A stretch of DNA of 64,000 nt from JAGAJR01 sp048463395. GTDB taxonomy: Bacteria > Pseudomonadota > Alphaproteobacteria > RF32 > CAG-239. Position numbers and translations under genes: made by a program. Each line of letters begins with the position of its first letter. The first letter of the stretch is position 1. The stretch spans positions 10,675 through 74,674 of the forward strand of contig DBFWPL010000025.1 of NCBI GenBank assembly GCA_048463395.1. Direction: 5' to 3'. The notes under the pieces are model-generated. The model ran no database searches. It was not told the DNA's origin and worked only from the letters and a program-made list of their open reading frames with translations. Below, piece after piece: positions 57,494 through 64,000 of the stretch.

Positions 57494-58175
57494 GGTTGTT
57501 AATAATCAGTTTGAATTTGGAAATTCTGTTGATGAACAGTCCGTTTTCTTCATTTTCATAAAGACGCCATAGTTCTTTGTTTTTGAGGAACGTATCTCCC
57601 GGTTTCATGAATTCCCAGTTCAATTCATTGGTATTGATCGGGGAGTAGGAGAATATGTCCTTGGTAAACATTGGGAAGAATGACGCGGAAAATTTAGCTC
57701 CTTCCGGCATTTGGATATACCAGGCGGGAAACAAATAGTCATTGGTTTTGCCGATTTTGTATATCTTGACGGCGTAAATCTCGACATCTCCGTAACCCTG
57801 GGTTTGTGCGTATCCGTAAACATCTGCTTCCGTTGGGAAAATGTTTATTTCTTTAATGAGCAGTTCCAAACAGTCGTCAGCCACGAGTTGGAAATAGTGT
57901 CCTCTCCAAACAAAATATGAGTTTACGGAGAGTTCTGTGAAACTTGTTATCGGGGAGAAGTTATTATCATTGAAGGCTTTGAGTGGCTGCAGCTTTCCTT
58001 TTTGGGGGATGAGCAGCCAGCATAAACTGTCGCCTTCGTCGTTATGTGCTACTCCGAATTTTATCTTTCCATATAGTTTTTTTTGAGCAAAAACCATGAA
58101 GGCTTCAATAAGAGACGGAACGCTACATTCGTTTCCGACCGGAATCAAGTACTCTTGTTGTGGTAACGGTTTCAT
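57480..58175 (-). CDS. Uncharacterised protein, 231 residues
   Basis: Not recognised. It is soluble, with no signal peptide or membrane segment and mixed alpha/beta composition. Trp- and Tyr-rich strands (YFVWRGHYFQLVADDCLELL; YLFPAWYIQMPEGAKF; ELWRLYENEENGLFIN) suggest a beta-rich fold. It begins KPLPQQEYLIPVG. The isolated position between pepA-M29 and nifJ gives no functional clue. Confidence 0.75.
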   Translation of the reverse strand: MKPLPQQEYLIPVGNECSVPSLIEAFMVFAQKKLYGKIKFGVAHNDEGDSLCWLLIPQKGKLQPLKAFNDNNFSPITSFTELSVNSYFVWRGHYFQLVADDCLELLIKEINIFPTEADVYGYAQTQGYGDVEIYAVKIYKIGKTNDYLFPAWYIQMPEGAKFSASFFPMFTKDIFSYSPINTNELNWEFMKPGDTFLKNKELWRLYENEENGLFINRISKFKLIINNQRGD

Positions 58176-58261
58176 AATTATAAGAATTTAGTTTAACATA
58201 TACGTAGCAATATTTTTAAGATTTTGTCCAAAATATTATCATATCCTTTTTATAAATCAAT

Positions 58262-58295
58262 AAAAAAAGCACTCTGCTTTTCAACAGAGTGCTTT
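58262..58295 (-). terminator. nifJ terminator
   Basis: On the minus strand AAAGCACTCTG pairs with CAGAGTGCTTT around an 8-nt loop and is followed by T7 (complement of 58262-58268). Just after the nifJ stop at 58317. Confidence 0.85.
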
Positions 58296-58316
58296 GTTTT
58301 TGCGTGTCAGAACAGA

Positions 58317-61300
58317 TTATTCAGCTGTTTTGAATTCAGCCATATGTTCTAACAGGGAACGTTTGTCTTTAACGTTTTCCTGAGCCTTGTTCAACAAGGT
58401 TTCATAGCGTTCAGGGTTTGCTTTGTTAACAACCTGGAAACGTGTTTCGTTAGCCATATAATCAGCCAACGGTTTGGAAGGTGCTTTTGAGTCAAGCATC
58501 AATGGAGCTTTACCTTCCGCAATGTTTTCAGGGTTGTAACGATACAACGGCCAAGAACCGGATTCAACAGCATCTTTTTGGTGGCTCAAACCGTCGGCAA
58601 GGTTGAAACCTTGAGCGATACAGTGTGAGTAAGCGATGATGATTGACGGTCCGTTATAAGCTTCAGCTTCGTTCATGGCTTTGATTACCTGAGCGTCATT
58701 GGCACCGAAAGCAACCTGAGCAACATAAACATTGCCGTAAGACATTGCAATCATACCCAAGTCTTTCTTAGGCAGTGCTTTACCGGCTGTAGCAAATTTA
58801 GCGGAAGCACCCATCGGGGTAGCTTTGGACTGTTGACCGCCGGTATTGGAGTAAACACCTGTATCCATAACAAGAATATTGATGTTCTTACCGGAAGCAA
58901 TGGCGTGATCCAAACCGCCGAAGCCAATATCATAAGCCCAACCGTCACCGCCGAGAATCCATACAGATTTCTTAATCAGGTAGTCAGCCAGCTTGTCGAG
59001 ATGTTTGGCTTCAGGAGTATTGATGGAAGCCAGTTTATCACGCAAAGCTTTTACATTGGCACGCTGATTATCAACTTCAATATCTGTAGCTTGCGGGTTA
59101 GAGAGAATTTTTTCGACCAAATCGGCACCGATTTTATCTTTCAAGCCATCCATAAGGGTTTTGGCGAAGTTGGTTTGCTGATCGATAGAGAATCTCATAC
59201 CCAAACCGAATTCGGCGTTGTCTTCAAACAGAGAGTTAGCCCAAGCCGGACCATGACCTTTTTCGTCTTTCGCATAAGGAGTGGTCGGCAGGTTGCCGGA
59301 GTAAATTGAAGAACAGCCTGTTGCGTTGGCAACAACCATACGATCACCAAACAACTGTGTCAGCAATTTAACGTAAGGTGTTTCACCGCAGCCGGCACAA
59401 GCACCGGAGAATTCGAACAACGGCTGAATCAGCTGAGTTGTTTTAGGAAGAGTTTTGGAAACTTCGGTACGTTTAACGTAAGGAAGAGTTTCAAAGAACT
59501 TCCAGTTAGCTTTTTCAGCATCAAGATGGTTTTCGATGTGATCCATGTTGATGGCCTTTTTAGCCGGATCAGCTTTGTTTTTAGCCGGGCAGGCAGATGT
59601 ACAAATGCCGCAGCCGGTACAATCTTCCGGAGAAATTTGGAGAATGAATTTCTTGCCGGCAAATTCTTTGCCTTTGTAATCGGCAGATTTCAAAGTGGCC
59701 GGAGCGTTTTTCAATTCTTCTTCAGAAGCAATCTTCATACGGATAACGCCGTGAGGGCATACCAGAGAACATTTGCCGCATTGGATACATGTTTCAGGAT
59801 CCCAAACCGGAATTTCGGTTGCGATACAGCGTTTTTCATACTGGGTTGTGCCTGTCGGCCAAGTACCGTCAACAACCGGAGCAAAAGCAGATACAGGGAG
59901 TTCGTTACCACGGTCGGCAATGATTTCACCCGTAAGCTTTTTAACAAATTCCGGAGCGTCGGCAGGAACCGGCAGAGAGCGATGGAATTTGGAAGTTACG
60001 CTTGAAGGATATTTAACTTCATGCAAGTGTTCCAAAGAGGCGTCAACGGCAACAAAGTTCTTTTGAACAATGGCGTCGCCTTTCTTGCTGTAAGTTTTTT
60101 TAATTGCATTTTTAATTTGTGCAATAGCTTCATCTTTCGGCAGGATGTTGGAAATTGCAAAGAAGCATGTTTGCATAACGGTGTTAATGCGTTGACCCAT
60201 ACCTGTTTCACGGGCAACTTCAACAGCGTTAATGGTGTAGAATTTCAGTTTTTTGGAAATGATTTCTTCCTGAACTTCAATCGGGAGATGATCCCAAACT
60301 TCTTCAGCTTTGTAAGGAGCGTTCAATAAGAATGTTGCCCCCGGTTTAGCAATTTTCAAAATGTCAACCTTAGACATGAACGGGAACTGGTGGCAGGCAA
60401 CAAAGTCTGCTTTGTTTACCAGATAAGCTGCTTTAATCGGGTTATCGGAGAAACGCAGGTGAGAAGTGGTCATGGAACCGGATTTGCGAGAGTCGTAAAC
60501 AAAGTAGCCCTGACCGTATTTACCGGCGTCTTCAGCAATAATCTTAATGGAGTTTTTGTTAGCACCAACGGTACCGTCAGCACCCAAACCGTAGAATACG
60601 GCACGAACCACGTCTTTAGGTTCGGTGTCAATAGAATCGTCAAACGGCAAGGATGTTTTGTTAACATCATCGTTGATACCTACGGAGAAACCGTTAATCG
60701 GTTTAGCGGCGGCACCATTGTCATAAACGGCTTTAACCATACCCGGAGTGAATTCTTTTGAAGACAAACCGTAACGTCCGCCGTAAATGCGTGGCATAGA
60801 TGCGATTTCGCCTTTAGCGAAAGCCTGTGTCAAGGTAGCGACAACATCTAAGTACAAAGGTTCACCCGTTGAGCCAGATTCTTTGGTTCTGTCGAGAACA
60901 GAAACGACTTTGGCTGTTTTCGGCAAAGCTTTTAAGAATGATTTTTCAGGGAACGGACGATACAGACGAACTTTTACCAAGCCGACTTTGTAGCCGTTGT
61001 TGTTGAGGTAATTGATGGTTTCTTCAACGGTTTCGGCACCGGAACCCATAATAACGATAACCTGTTCAGCGTCAGGAGCACCGGCATAATCAACAACATT
61101 GTACTGACGACCGCTGATTTTGGCGAATTTGTTCATTTCTTCCTGAACGATGCCTTCAACTTTGGCATAGAACGGGTTAGAAGCTTCACGACCCTGGAAG
61201 AATACGTCAGGGTTTTGAGCGGTACCGCGGATAACCGGAGCTTCCGGACGCAAAGCGTTTTTAGCGTTGAATGTATAGTCAACACCTTCCAACATGGCTC

Positions 61301-61877
61301 TCAAATCGTCATCAGACAGCAATTTGATTTTTTTGATTTCATGAGATGTACGGAAACCGTCAAAGAAGTGCATGAACGGAACGCGGCTTCTCAAGGTAGA
61401 AGTCTGGGCGATAGCCGCAAAGTCATGAGCTTCCTGAACAGAGTTTGAGCAAAGCATTGCAAAACCGGTCTGGCGGCAGGACATAACGTCAGTGTGGTCT
61501 CCGAAAATAGACAACGCATGGTAAGCCAAAGAACGGGCTGCAACGTGCATTACAAACGGAGACAGTTCGCCGGCGATTTTATACATATTAGGAATCATCA
61601 ACAACAAACCTTGAGATGCGGTGAAGGTTGTTGTCAAAGCACCGGCCTGTACAGAACCGTGGCAGGCACCGGCAGCACCGGCTTCGGACTGCATTTCCTG
61701 AACTTCAGGAACAACACCCCAAAGGTTCTTTTGTTTGGCGGCAGACCACGCATCGGCCCATTCACCCATCGGAGAAGACGGGGTAATCGGGTAAATGACG
61801 CAGACTTCGTTCATGCGGTGAGCAACAGAAGCGGCTGCTTCGTTACCGTCCATCATTTTCATCTTTACATCTGACAT
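58317..61877 (-). CDS. nifJ: Pyruvate:flavodoxin/ferredoxin oxidoreductase
   Basis: Oxidatively decarboxylates pyruvate to acetyl-CoA with reduction of flavodoxin or ferredoxin; a hallmark of anaerobic metabolism. The 1186-residue single-chain form has the N-terminal pyruvate-binding domain (EVCVIYPITPSSPMGEWADA), the CoA/transketolase-like domain, two 4Fe-4S clusters near residues 690-760 (CIQCGKCSLVCPHG and CTGCGICTSACPAK), and the TPP domain with SGACAGCGETPY, ATGCSSIYSG and the Mg-binding MDTGVYSNTGGQQSKAT. All cofactor residues look intact. AAGGA precedes the ATG. The leader contains a terminator, suggesting attenuation. Confidence 0.97.
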   Translation of the reverse strand: MSDVKMKMMDGNEAAASVAHRMNEVCVIYPITPSSPMGEWADAWSAAKQKNLWGVVPEVQEMQSEAGAAGACHGSVQAGALTTTFTASQGLLLMIPNMYKIAGELSPFVMHVAARSLAYHALSIFGDHTDVMSCRQTGFAMLCSNSVQEAHDFAAIAQTSTLRSRVPFMHFFDGFRTSHEIKKIKLLSDDDLRAMLEGVDYTFNAKNALRPEAPVIRGTAQNPDVFFQGREASNPFYAKVEGIVQEEMNKFAKISGRQYNVVDYAGAPDAEQVIVIMGSGAETVEETINYLNNNGYKVGLVKVRLYRPFPEKSFLKALPKTAKVVSVLDRTKESGSTGEPLYLDVVATLTQAFAKGEIASMPRIYGGRYGLSSKEFTPGMVKAVYDNGAAAKPINGFSVGINDDVNKTSLPFDDSIDTEPKDVVRAVFYGLGADGTVGANKNSIKIIAEDAGKYGQGYFVYDSRKSGSMTTSHLRFSDNPIKAAYLVNKADFVACHQFPFMSKVDILKIAKPGATFLLNAPYKAEEVWDHLPIEVQEEIISKKLKFYTINAVEVARETGMGQRINTVMQTCFFAISNILPKDEAIAQIKNAIKKTYSKKGDAIVQKNFVAVDASLEHLHEVKYPSSVTSKFHRSLPVPADAPEFVKKLTGEIIADRGNELPVSAFAPVVDGTWPTGTTQYEKRCIATEIPVWDPETCIQCGKCSLVCPHGVIRMKIASEEELKNAPATLKSADYKGKEFAGKKFILQISPEDCTGCGICTSACPAKNKADPAKKAINMDHIENHLDAEKANWKFFETLPYVKRTEVSKTLPKTTQLIQPLFEFSGACAGCGETPYVKLLTQLFGDRMVVANATGCSSIYSGNLPTTPYAKDEKGHGPAWANSLFEDNAEFGLGMRFSIDQQTNFAKTLMDGLKDKIGADLVEKILSNPQATDIEVDNQRANVKALRDKLASINTPEAKHLDKLADYLIKKSVWILGGDGWAYDIGFGGLDHAIASGKNINILVMDTGVYSNTGGQQSKATPMGASAKFATAGKALPKKDLGMIAMSYGNVYVAQVAFGANDAQVIKAMNEAEAYNGPSIIIAYSHCIAQGFNLADGLSHQKDAVESGSWPLYRYNPENIAEGKAPLMLDSKAPSKPLADYMANETRFQVVNKANPERYETLLNKAQENVKDKRSLLEHMAEFKTAE

Positions 61878-61901
61878 TTACATATCCTTGTTAAAGTTAA
61901 T

Positions 61902-61948
61902 AAAAAAAGCCTCAGATTAGACTGTTTTATGCCTGATCTGCCGGCTTT
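61902..61948 (-). promoter_or_regulatory. Intrinsic-terminator hairpin in the nifJ leader (possible attenuator)
   Basis: On the minus strand AAAGCC-GG-CAGAT (61948 down to 61936) pairs with ATCTG-A-GGCTTT across an 18-nt loop, followed by T7 (complement of 61902-61908). It lies between the likely start point near 61971 and the nifJ ribosome site, with no gene upstream on this strand for it to terminate. It would reduce nifJ expression unless overcome. Confidence 0.55.
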
Positions 61949-61977
61949 CGGTTTTTAAATAGAATCTTTCTGGCCGT

Positions 61978-61986
61978 TTTATAGCA
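61978..61986 (-). promoter_or_regulatory. Extended -10 promoter of nifJ
   Basis: The minus strand reads TGCTATAAA: TGn plus TATAAA. No good -35 is seen, as is usual for extended -10 promoters. Start near 61971 gives a leader of about 94 nt containing the hairpin above. Confidence 0.5.
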
Positions 61987-62232
61987 TGTTCTTTTTTTAA
62001 AGACCAGCGAAAAATCATTTCAATTAACCGTTAAACCGAATCATTTGAAGACGTGTCGGTATGTTCCTTGGGTGTTCTTTTGTGTTTGTTTCGGAATAGT
62101 GGTGTTTCTGCATAAATGAGTACTCTGGTGAAGCTAAAACGAATGGTGTCGGTTCTTAATTGAATCCTTATCATTTTTTGAACAGATTTCAGAGAAAAGT
62201 GTTTTTTACTGTGTAAATTTGGCGGTTTAAAG
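61987..62232. other. Intergenic spacer between nifJ and the small envelope genes
   Basis: About 245 bp with no convincing frame, RNA fold or repeat. I looked for an FNR-type site (TTGAT-N4-ATCAA) and saw none. Confidence 0.5.
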
Positions 62233-62260
62233 TTGTCGGGCAGGGGATTTTTGTTATATT
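62233..62260 (+). promoter_or_regulatory. Promoter of the small periplasmic protein gene
   Basis: TTGTCG (62233-62238), 16 bp, then TATATT (62255-62260) preceded by TGT, an extended -10. The start near 62267 leaves a 28-nt leader ending in AAAAGGAGAG. Confidence 0.55.
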
Positions 62261-62294
62261 GAAAATGATGTATTTTTTATAAAAGGAGAGAATT

Positions 62295-62597
62295 ATGAAA
62301 AAATTGTTATCTTTATTCGTTGCTGCCGGTGTTTTAAGTGCCGCTAACGTTATGGCCGCCGATATTGATTTGGTTTCTGCTGCTCAAAAAGCTCAGAATG
62401 CTATTGATACAAATGCTAAAAAAGTTGAAGACGCTAAATCTGACGCAACAAAGAAATGGGAAGCTAAAAAGGCTGAACAGGAAAAGGCAAAAGCAGAGAA
62501 AAAAGCTGCTCGGGATGCTAAAAGAGCCGAACAGAAAAAAGCTTTGGAAGAAACCAAAGACAGTTTGAATAATTTGAAAAACACTTTGGCTAAATAA
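62295..62597 (+). CDS. Small secreted Ala/Lys/Glu-rich coiled-coil protein
   Basis: The 100-residue product has a signal peptide (KKLLSLFVAAGVLSAANVMA, cleaved after AMA-like VMA) and a mature region of about 78 residues that is a single highly charged helix (KKWEAKKAEQEKAKAEKKAA). Function not recognised; a periplasmic spacer or stabiliser is plausible. Strong ribosome site AAAGGAGAG and good promoter suggest high expression. Followed after 20 bp by a small lipoprotein gene. Confidence 0.8.
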   Translation: MKKLLSLFVAAGVLSAANVMAADIDLVSAAQKAQNAIDTNAKKVEDAKSDATKKWEAKKAEQEKAKAEKKAARDAKRAEQKKALEETKDSLNNLKNTLAK

Positions 62598-62617
62598 TCA
62601 AATAAAGGATTAGGAAA

Positions 62618-62926
62618 ATGAAACTTATCTATGGATATGCCGTTCTTGCAGCTATAGTTGTTTCCGGTTGCAGTGATCTTTCTACGCTGATGTCAAGCGG
62701 TGATAAAACGCCGGCAACAACGCAAGGACGTCTTAATTCCTGTATGTTGACTGAAGCTAATGATCGTTTGGCTGCCGGAACATTGTTTGTTTCAGGTGTC
62801 CGTGAAACAGCCAGAGATATTGCTTCAACTTGTGTGAAAAAATTGGCTTTGGAATCTGCCGGTTTGGATACTCAGGCGGTTACGAATGCAACCAATATCC
62901 TTAACTCGTTGAAGGCCGCTCAATAA
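62618..62926 (+). CDS. Small predicted lipoprotein
   Basis: The 102-residue product has a lipoprotein signal (LIYGYAVLAAIVVSGC; lipobox VSGC) and a mature domain with two cysteines (LNSCMLTEANDR; IASTCVKKLA) that may form a disulfide. Not recognised. Same operon as the coiled-coil protein, with a terminator right after; the two probably act together in the envelope. Confidence 0.8.
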   Translation: MKLIYGYAVLAAIVVSGCSDLSTLMSSGDKTPATTQGRLNSCMLTEANDRLAAGTLFVSGVRETARDIASTCVKKLALESAGLDTQAVTNATNILNSLKAAQ

Positions 62927-62941
62927 CATAGGTTTGGTTCG

Positions 62942-62973
62942 AAAAAATCCCTCTTAATCCAGAGGGATTTTTT
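62942..62973 (+). terminator. Terminator of the small envelope operon
   Basis: AAAAAATCCCTCT and AGAGGGATTTTTT pair around TAATCC. Nearly the same stem as 46933-46966. Confidence 0.88.
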
Positions 62974-63001
62974 GTTATTGTCTGTCTGCAGGAGTGTAAT
63001 A

Positions 63002-63814
63002 ATGAATTTGATACAATGTAAAAATTATGTTCGAGAATTTTTAAACAAAAATTATCAGGGAAAAGGGGTAAAAGAGCAACTTGGTTTGTTTAAAACTTAT
63101 AATTTTGTGAAGGCGGGGATACAAGAAGGTGTTCACGAAGATAGTACAACTTTGGCAAAAGCCGTTTATTTTATAATATGGCATAATCATAAAGATAATG
63201 AATATAGTTTGCCCTTGTTAACAGATTGGCAGAAAATGGAGGAAGTTTATGGTGGTGAAAGCATAAATACGTTTAATAGCCTTTTTCAAGAATCTTTAAA
63301 CGGGGCAAAATTATATATTTCAGAACAAGAAGATTCAGAGTTTTATGAAAAAGCAAAAGAGTTTCAGACGCTATATTTAACAATAGGAAATTTTATGCTT
63401 TTGCCGAAAGGAAAAGTAGATGGACGGACCTTAAATACTAAAAAAGGTTCTTATAATTTTAAATATAAGGATTATTGTGATTTGTTTTTATTTGATTTAT
63501 TTGAGACATCAGTTTTGGATGAATTTAAAGAAGCAAATAAAGAATACTTTACCGAATTGTCAAAAACAGAATTTTTTAAGAGGAATTTCTTGAATGACTA
63601 TTGTAAAAATAATCGAGTATCGATTATTTTTGAACATGATTACGATGGCGGAAGATATTATCCTTTGTATTGGTGGAAATATAAAAACCCGAAAGAGCAT
63701 AGTGAAGAATATAGAAAATTTGCCCTTAATTATATTGAGGAAGCAAGCAGAATAATTAAGCACAGGGCAGAAATTATGACAGATATATTATATTTCCGAA
63801 TTAATAATCAATAA
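63002..63814 (+). CDS. Uncharacterised low-GC protein, possibly horizontally acquired
   Basis: From ATG 63002 (GGAG upstream) the 270-residue product is rich in Tyr, Phe, Lys and Asn. It has FQTLYLTIGNFMLLPKG, then GRTLNTKKGSYNFKYKDYCDLFLFDLF. This loosely recalls the DUF6994 domain (ignf.llP..lN..rG....yD). No membrane segment or catalytic motif is seen. The gene is visibly more AT-rich than its neighbours, uses AT-ending codons, and lies next to a tRNA gene, all consistent with transfer. Confidence 0.65.
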   Translation: MNLIQCKNYVREFLNKNYQGKGVKEQLGLFKTYNFVKAGIQEGVHEDSTTLAKAVYFIIWHNHKDNEYSLPLLTDWQKMEEVYGGESINTFNSLFQESLNGAKLYISEQEDSEFYEKAKEFQTLYLTIGNFMLLPKGKVDGRTLNTKKGSYNFKYKDYCDLFLFDLFETSVLDEFKEANKEYFTELSKTEFFKRNFLNDYCKNNRVSIIFEHDYDGGRYYPLYWWKYKNPKEHSEEYRKFALNYIEEASRIIKHRAEIMTDILYFRINNQ

Positions 63815-63883
63815 GTTTATCTATATTGGTATTTATTTGGGGCCATTTTTCGTGGCTTCGCATCCGTTACCACTTTCAATAAC

Positions 63884-63913
63884 AAAAAAAGCCGTCCTAA
63901 AGGAGGCTTTTTT
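63884..63913. terminator. Bidirectional terminator beside tRNA-Gly
   Basis: AAAAAAAGCCGTCC and GGAGGCTTTTTT pair (one bulge) around TAAA. It ends the minus-strand tRNA-Gly transcript. Confidence 0.8.
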
Positions 63914-63918
63914 GTTAT

Positions 63919-63993
63919 TGGAGCGGGCAATGGGATTCGAACCCACGACTTCAACCTTGGGAAGGTCGCACTCTACCGCTGAGTTATACCCGC
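63919..63993 (-). tRNA. tRNA-Gly (CCC)
   Basis: On the minus strand: acceptor GCGGGTA pairs with TGCCCGC; D arm AACTCAGCGGTAGAGT; anticodon arm CGACC-TTCCCAA-GGTTG with anticodon CCC; T arm GTGGGTTCGAATCCCAT; encoded CCA. All arms pair. Confidence 0.95.
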
Positions 63994-64000
63994 AATGTTT

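Noticed and set aside
58833..61874. Several long antisense frames over nifJ
   Set aside because: They lie wholly opposite a strongly conserved gene and show no ribosome site or family motif.
61949..62232. FNR-type anaerobic regulator site upstream of nifJ
   Set aside because: The nearest candidate (TTGAATCCTTATCA) does not fit TTGAT-N4-ATCAA.

Overview
This window looks like a chromosomal piece of an AT-rich alphaproteobacterium, probably anaerobic or microaerobic. The alphaproteobacterial signature is the gene set: the cell-cycle kinase CckA, the DnaA-regulator HdaA, the division-site ATPase MipZ, an RpoH sigma factor next to RluD, and a DUF6476-type small membrane protein. Pyruvate:flavodoxin oxidoreductase (NifJ) and a flavin reductase-rubredoxin fusion point to low-oxygen metabolism. 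KdsB and a lipid A phosphoethanolamine transferase show an LPS-bearing outer membrane, and flhB/fliR/fliQ show a flagellar export gate. An uncultured host-associated lineage is my inference only.

Layout. 1-4.4 kb: a type II-C-like CRISPR-Cas locus, with the 3' part of cas9, then cas2, then an array of 13 complete repeats plus one truncated repeat (30-bp spacers), then cas1 on the opposite strand. 4.5-12.4 kb: lipoprotein, amidohydrolase, slyX, flavin reductase-rubredoxin, K+ channel, histidine phosphatase, CPA1 antiporter, Prx6 and an S66 peptidase. 12.4-17.4 kb: a TetR-regulated RND efflux operon. 17.4-29.9 kb: a long minus-strand run with dacC-like, mipZ, an unknown membrane gene, pgm, a GH114-like gene, fliQ, fliR, flhB, cckA, hdaA and eptA. 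30 kb: tRNA-His, followed by a duplicated tRNA 3' end plus terminator. 30.4-38.6 kb: a minus-strand operon with a VirD4/TraG coupling ATPase, four uncharacterised membrane, disordered or acidic proteins, and an HNH-like protein with a SUKH (SMI1/KNR4) partner. 38.7-46.9 kb: rluD, rpoH, a membrane-anchored pseudokinase operon, a PAS/degenerate GGDEF protein, trmN6, kdsB and a histidine phosphatase. 47-51.6 kb: three secreted cysteine-rich proteins. 51.8-54.7 kb: a second HNH nuclease plus SUKH pair, in an operon with a Sua5 gene. 54.9-63.8 kb: two aminopeptidases, an unknown gene, nifJ with an attenuator-like leader, two small envelope proteins and a low-GC orphan gene. tRNA-Gly(CCC) ends the window.

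Most notable points. (1) Every full CRISPR repeat carries, on the minus strand, a complete sigma-70-like promoter (TTGACC, 17 bp, TGaTATGCT). Each spacer could therefore have its own promoter, and the array reads in the same direction as cas1 and opposite to cas9-cas2. (2) Two separate HNH + SUKH modules with toxin/immunity character occur here, one directly downstream of a type IV secretion coupling ATPase. (3) A cysteine-rich repeat surface or secreted protein has a dinucleotide tract in its 5' coding region and an A13 tract upstream. (4) An intrinsic terminator lies in the nifJ leader. (5) A pseudokinase and a degenerate GGDEF protein sit next to each other and are divergently transcribed.
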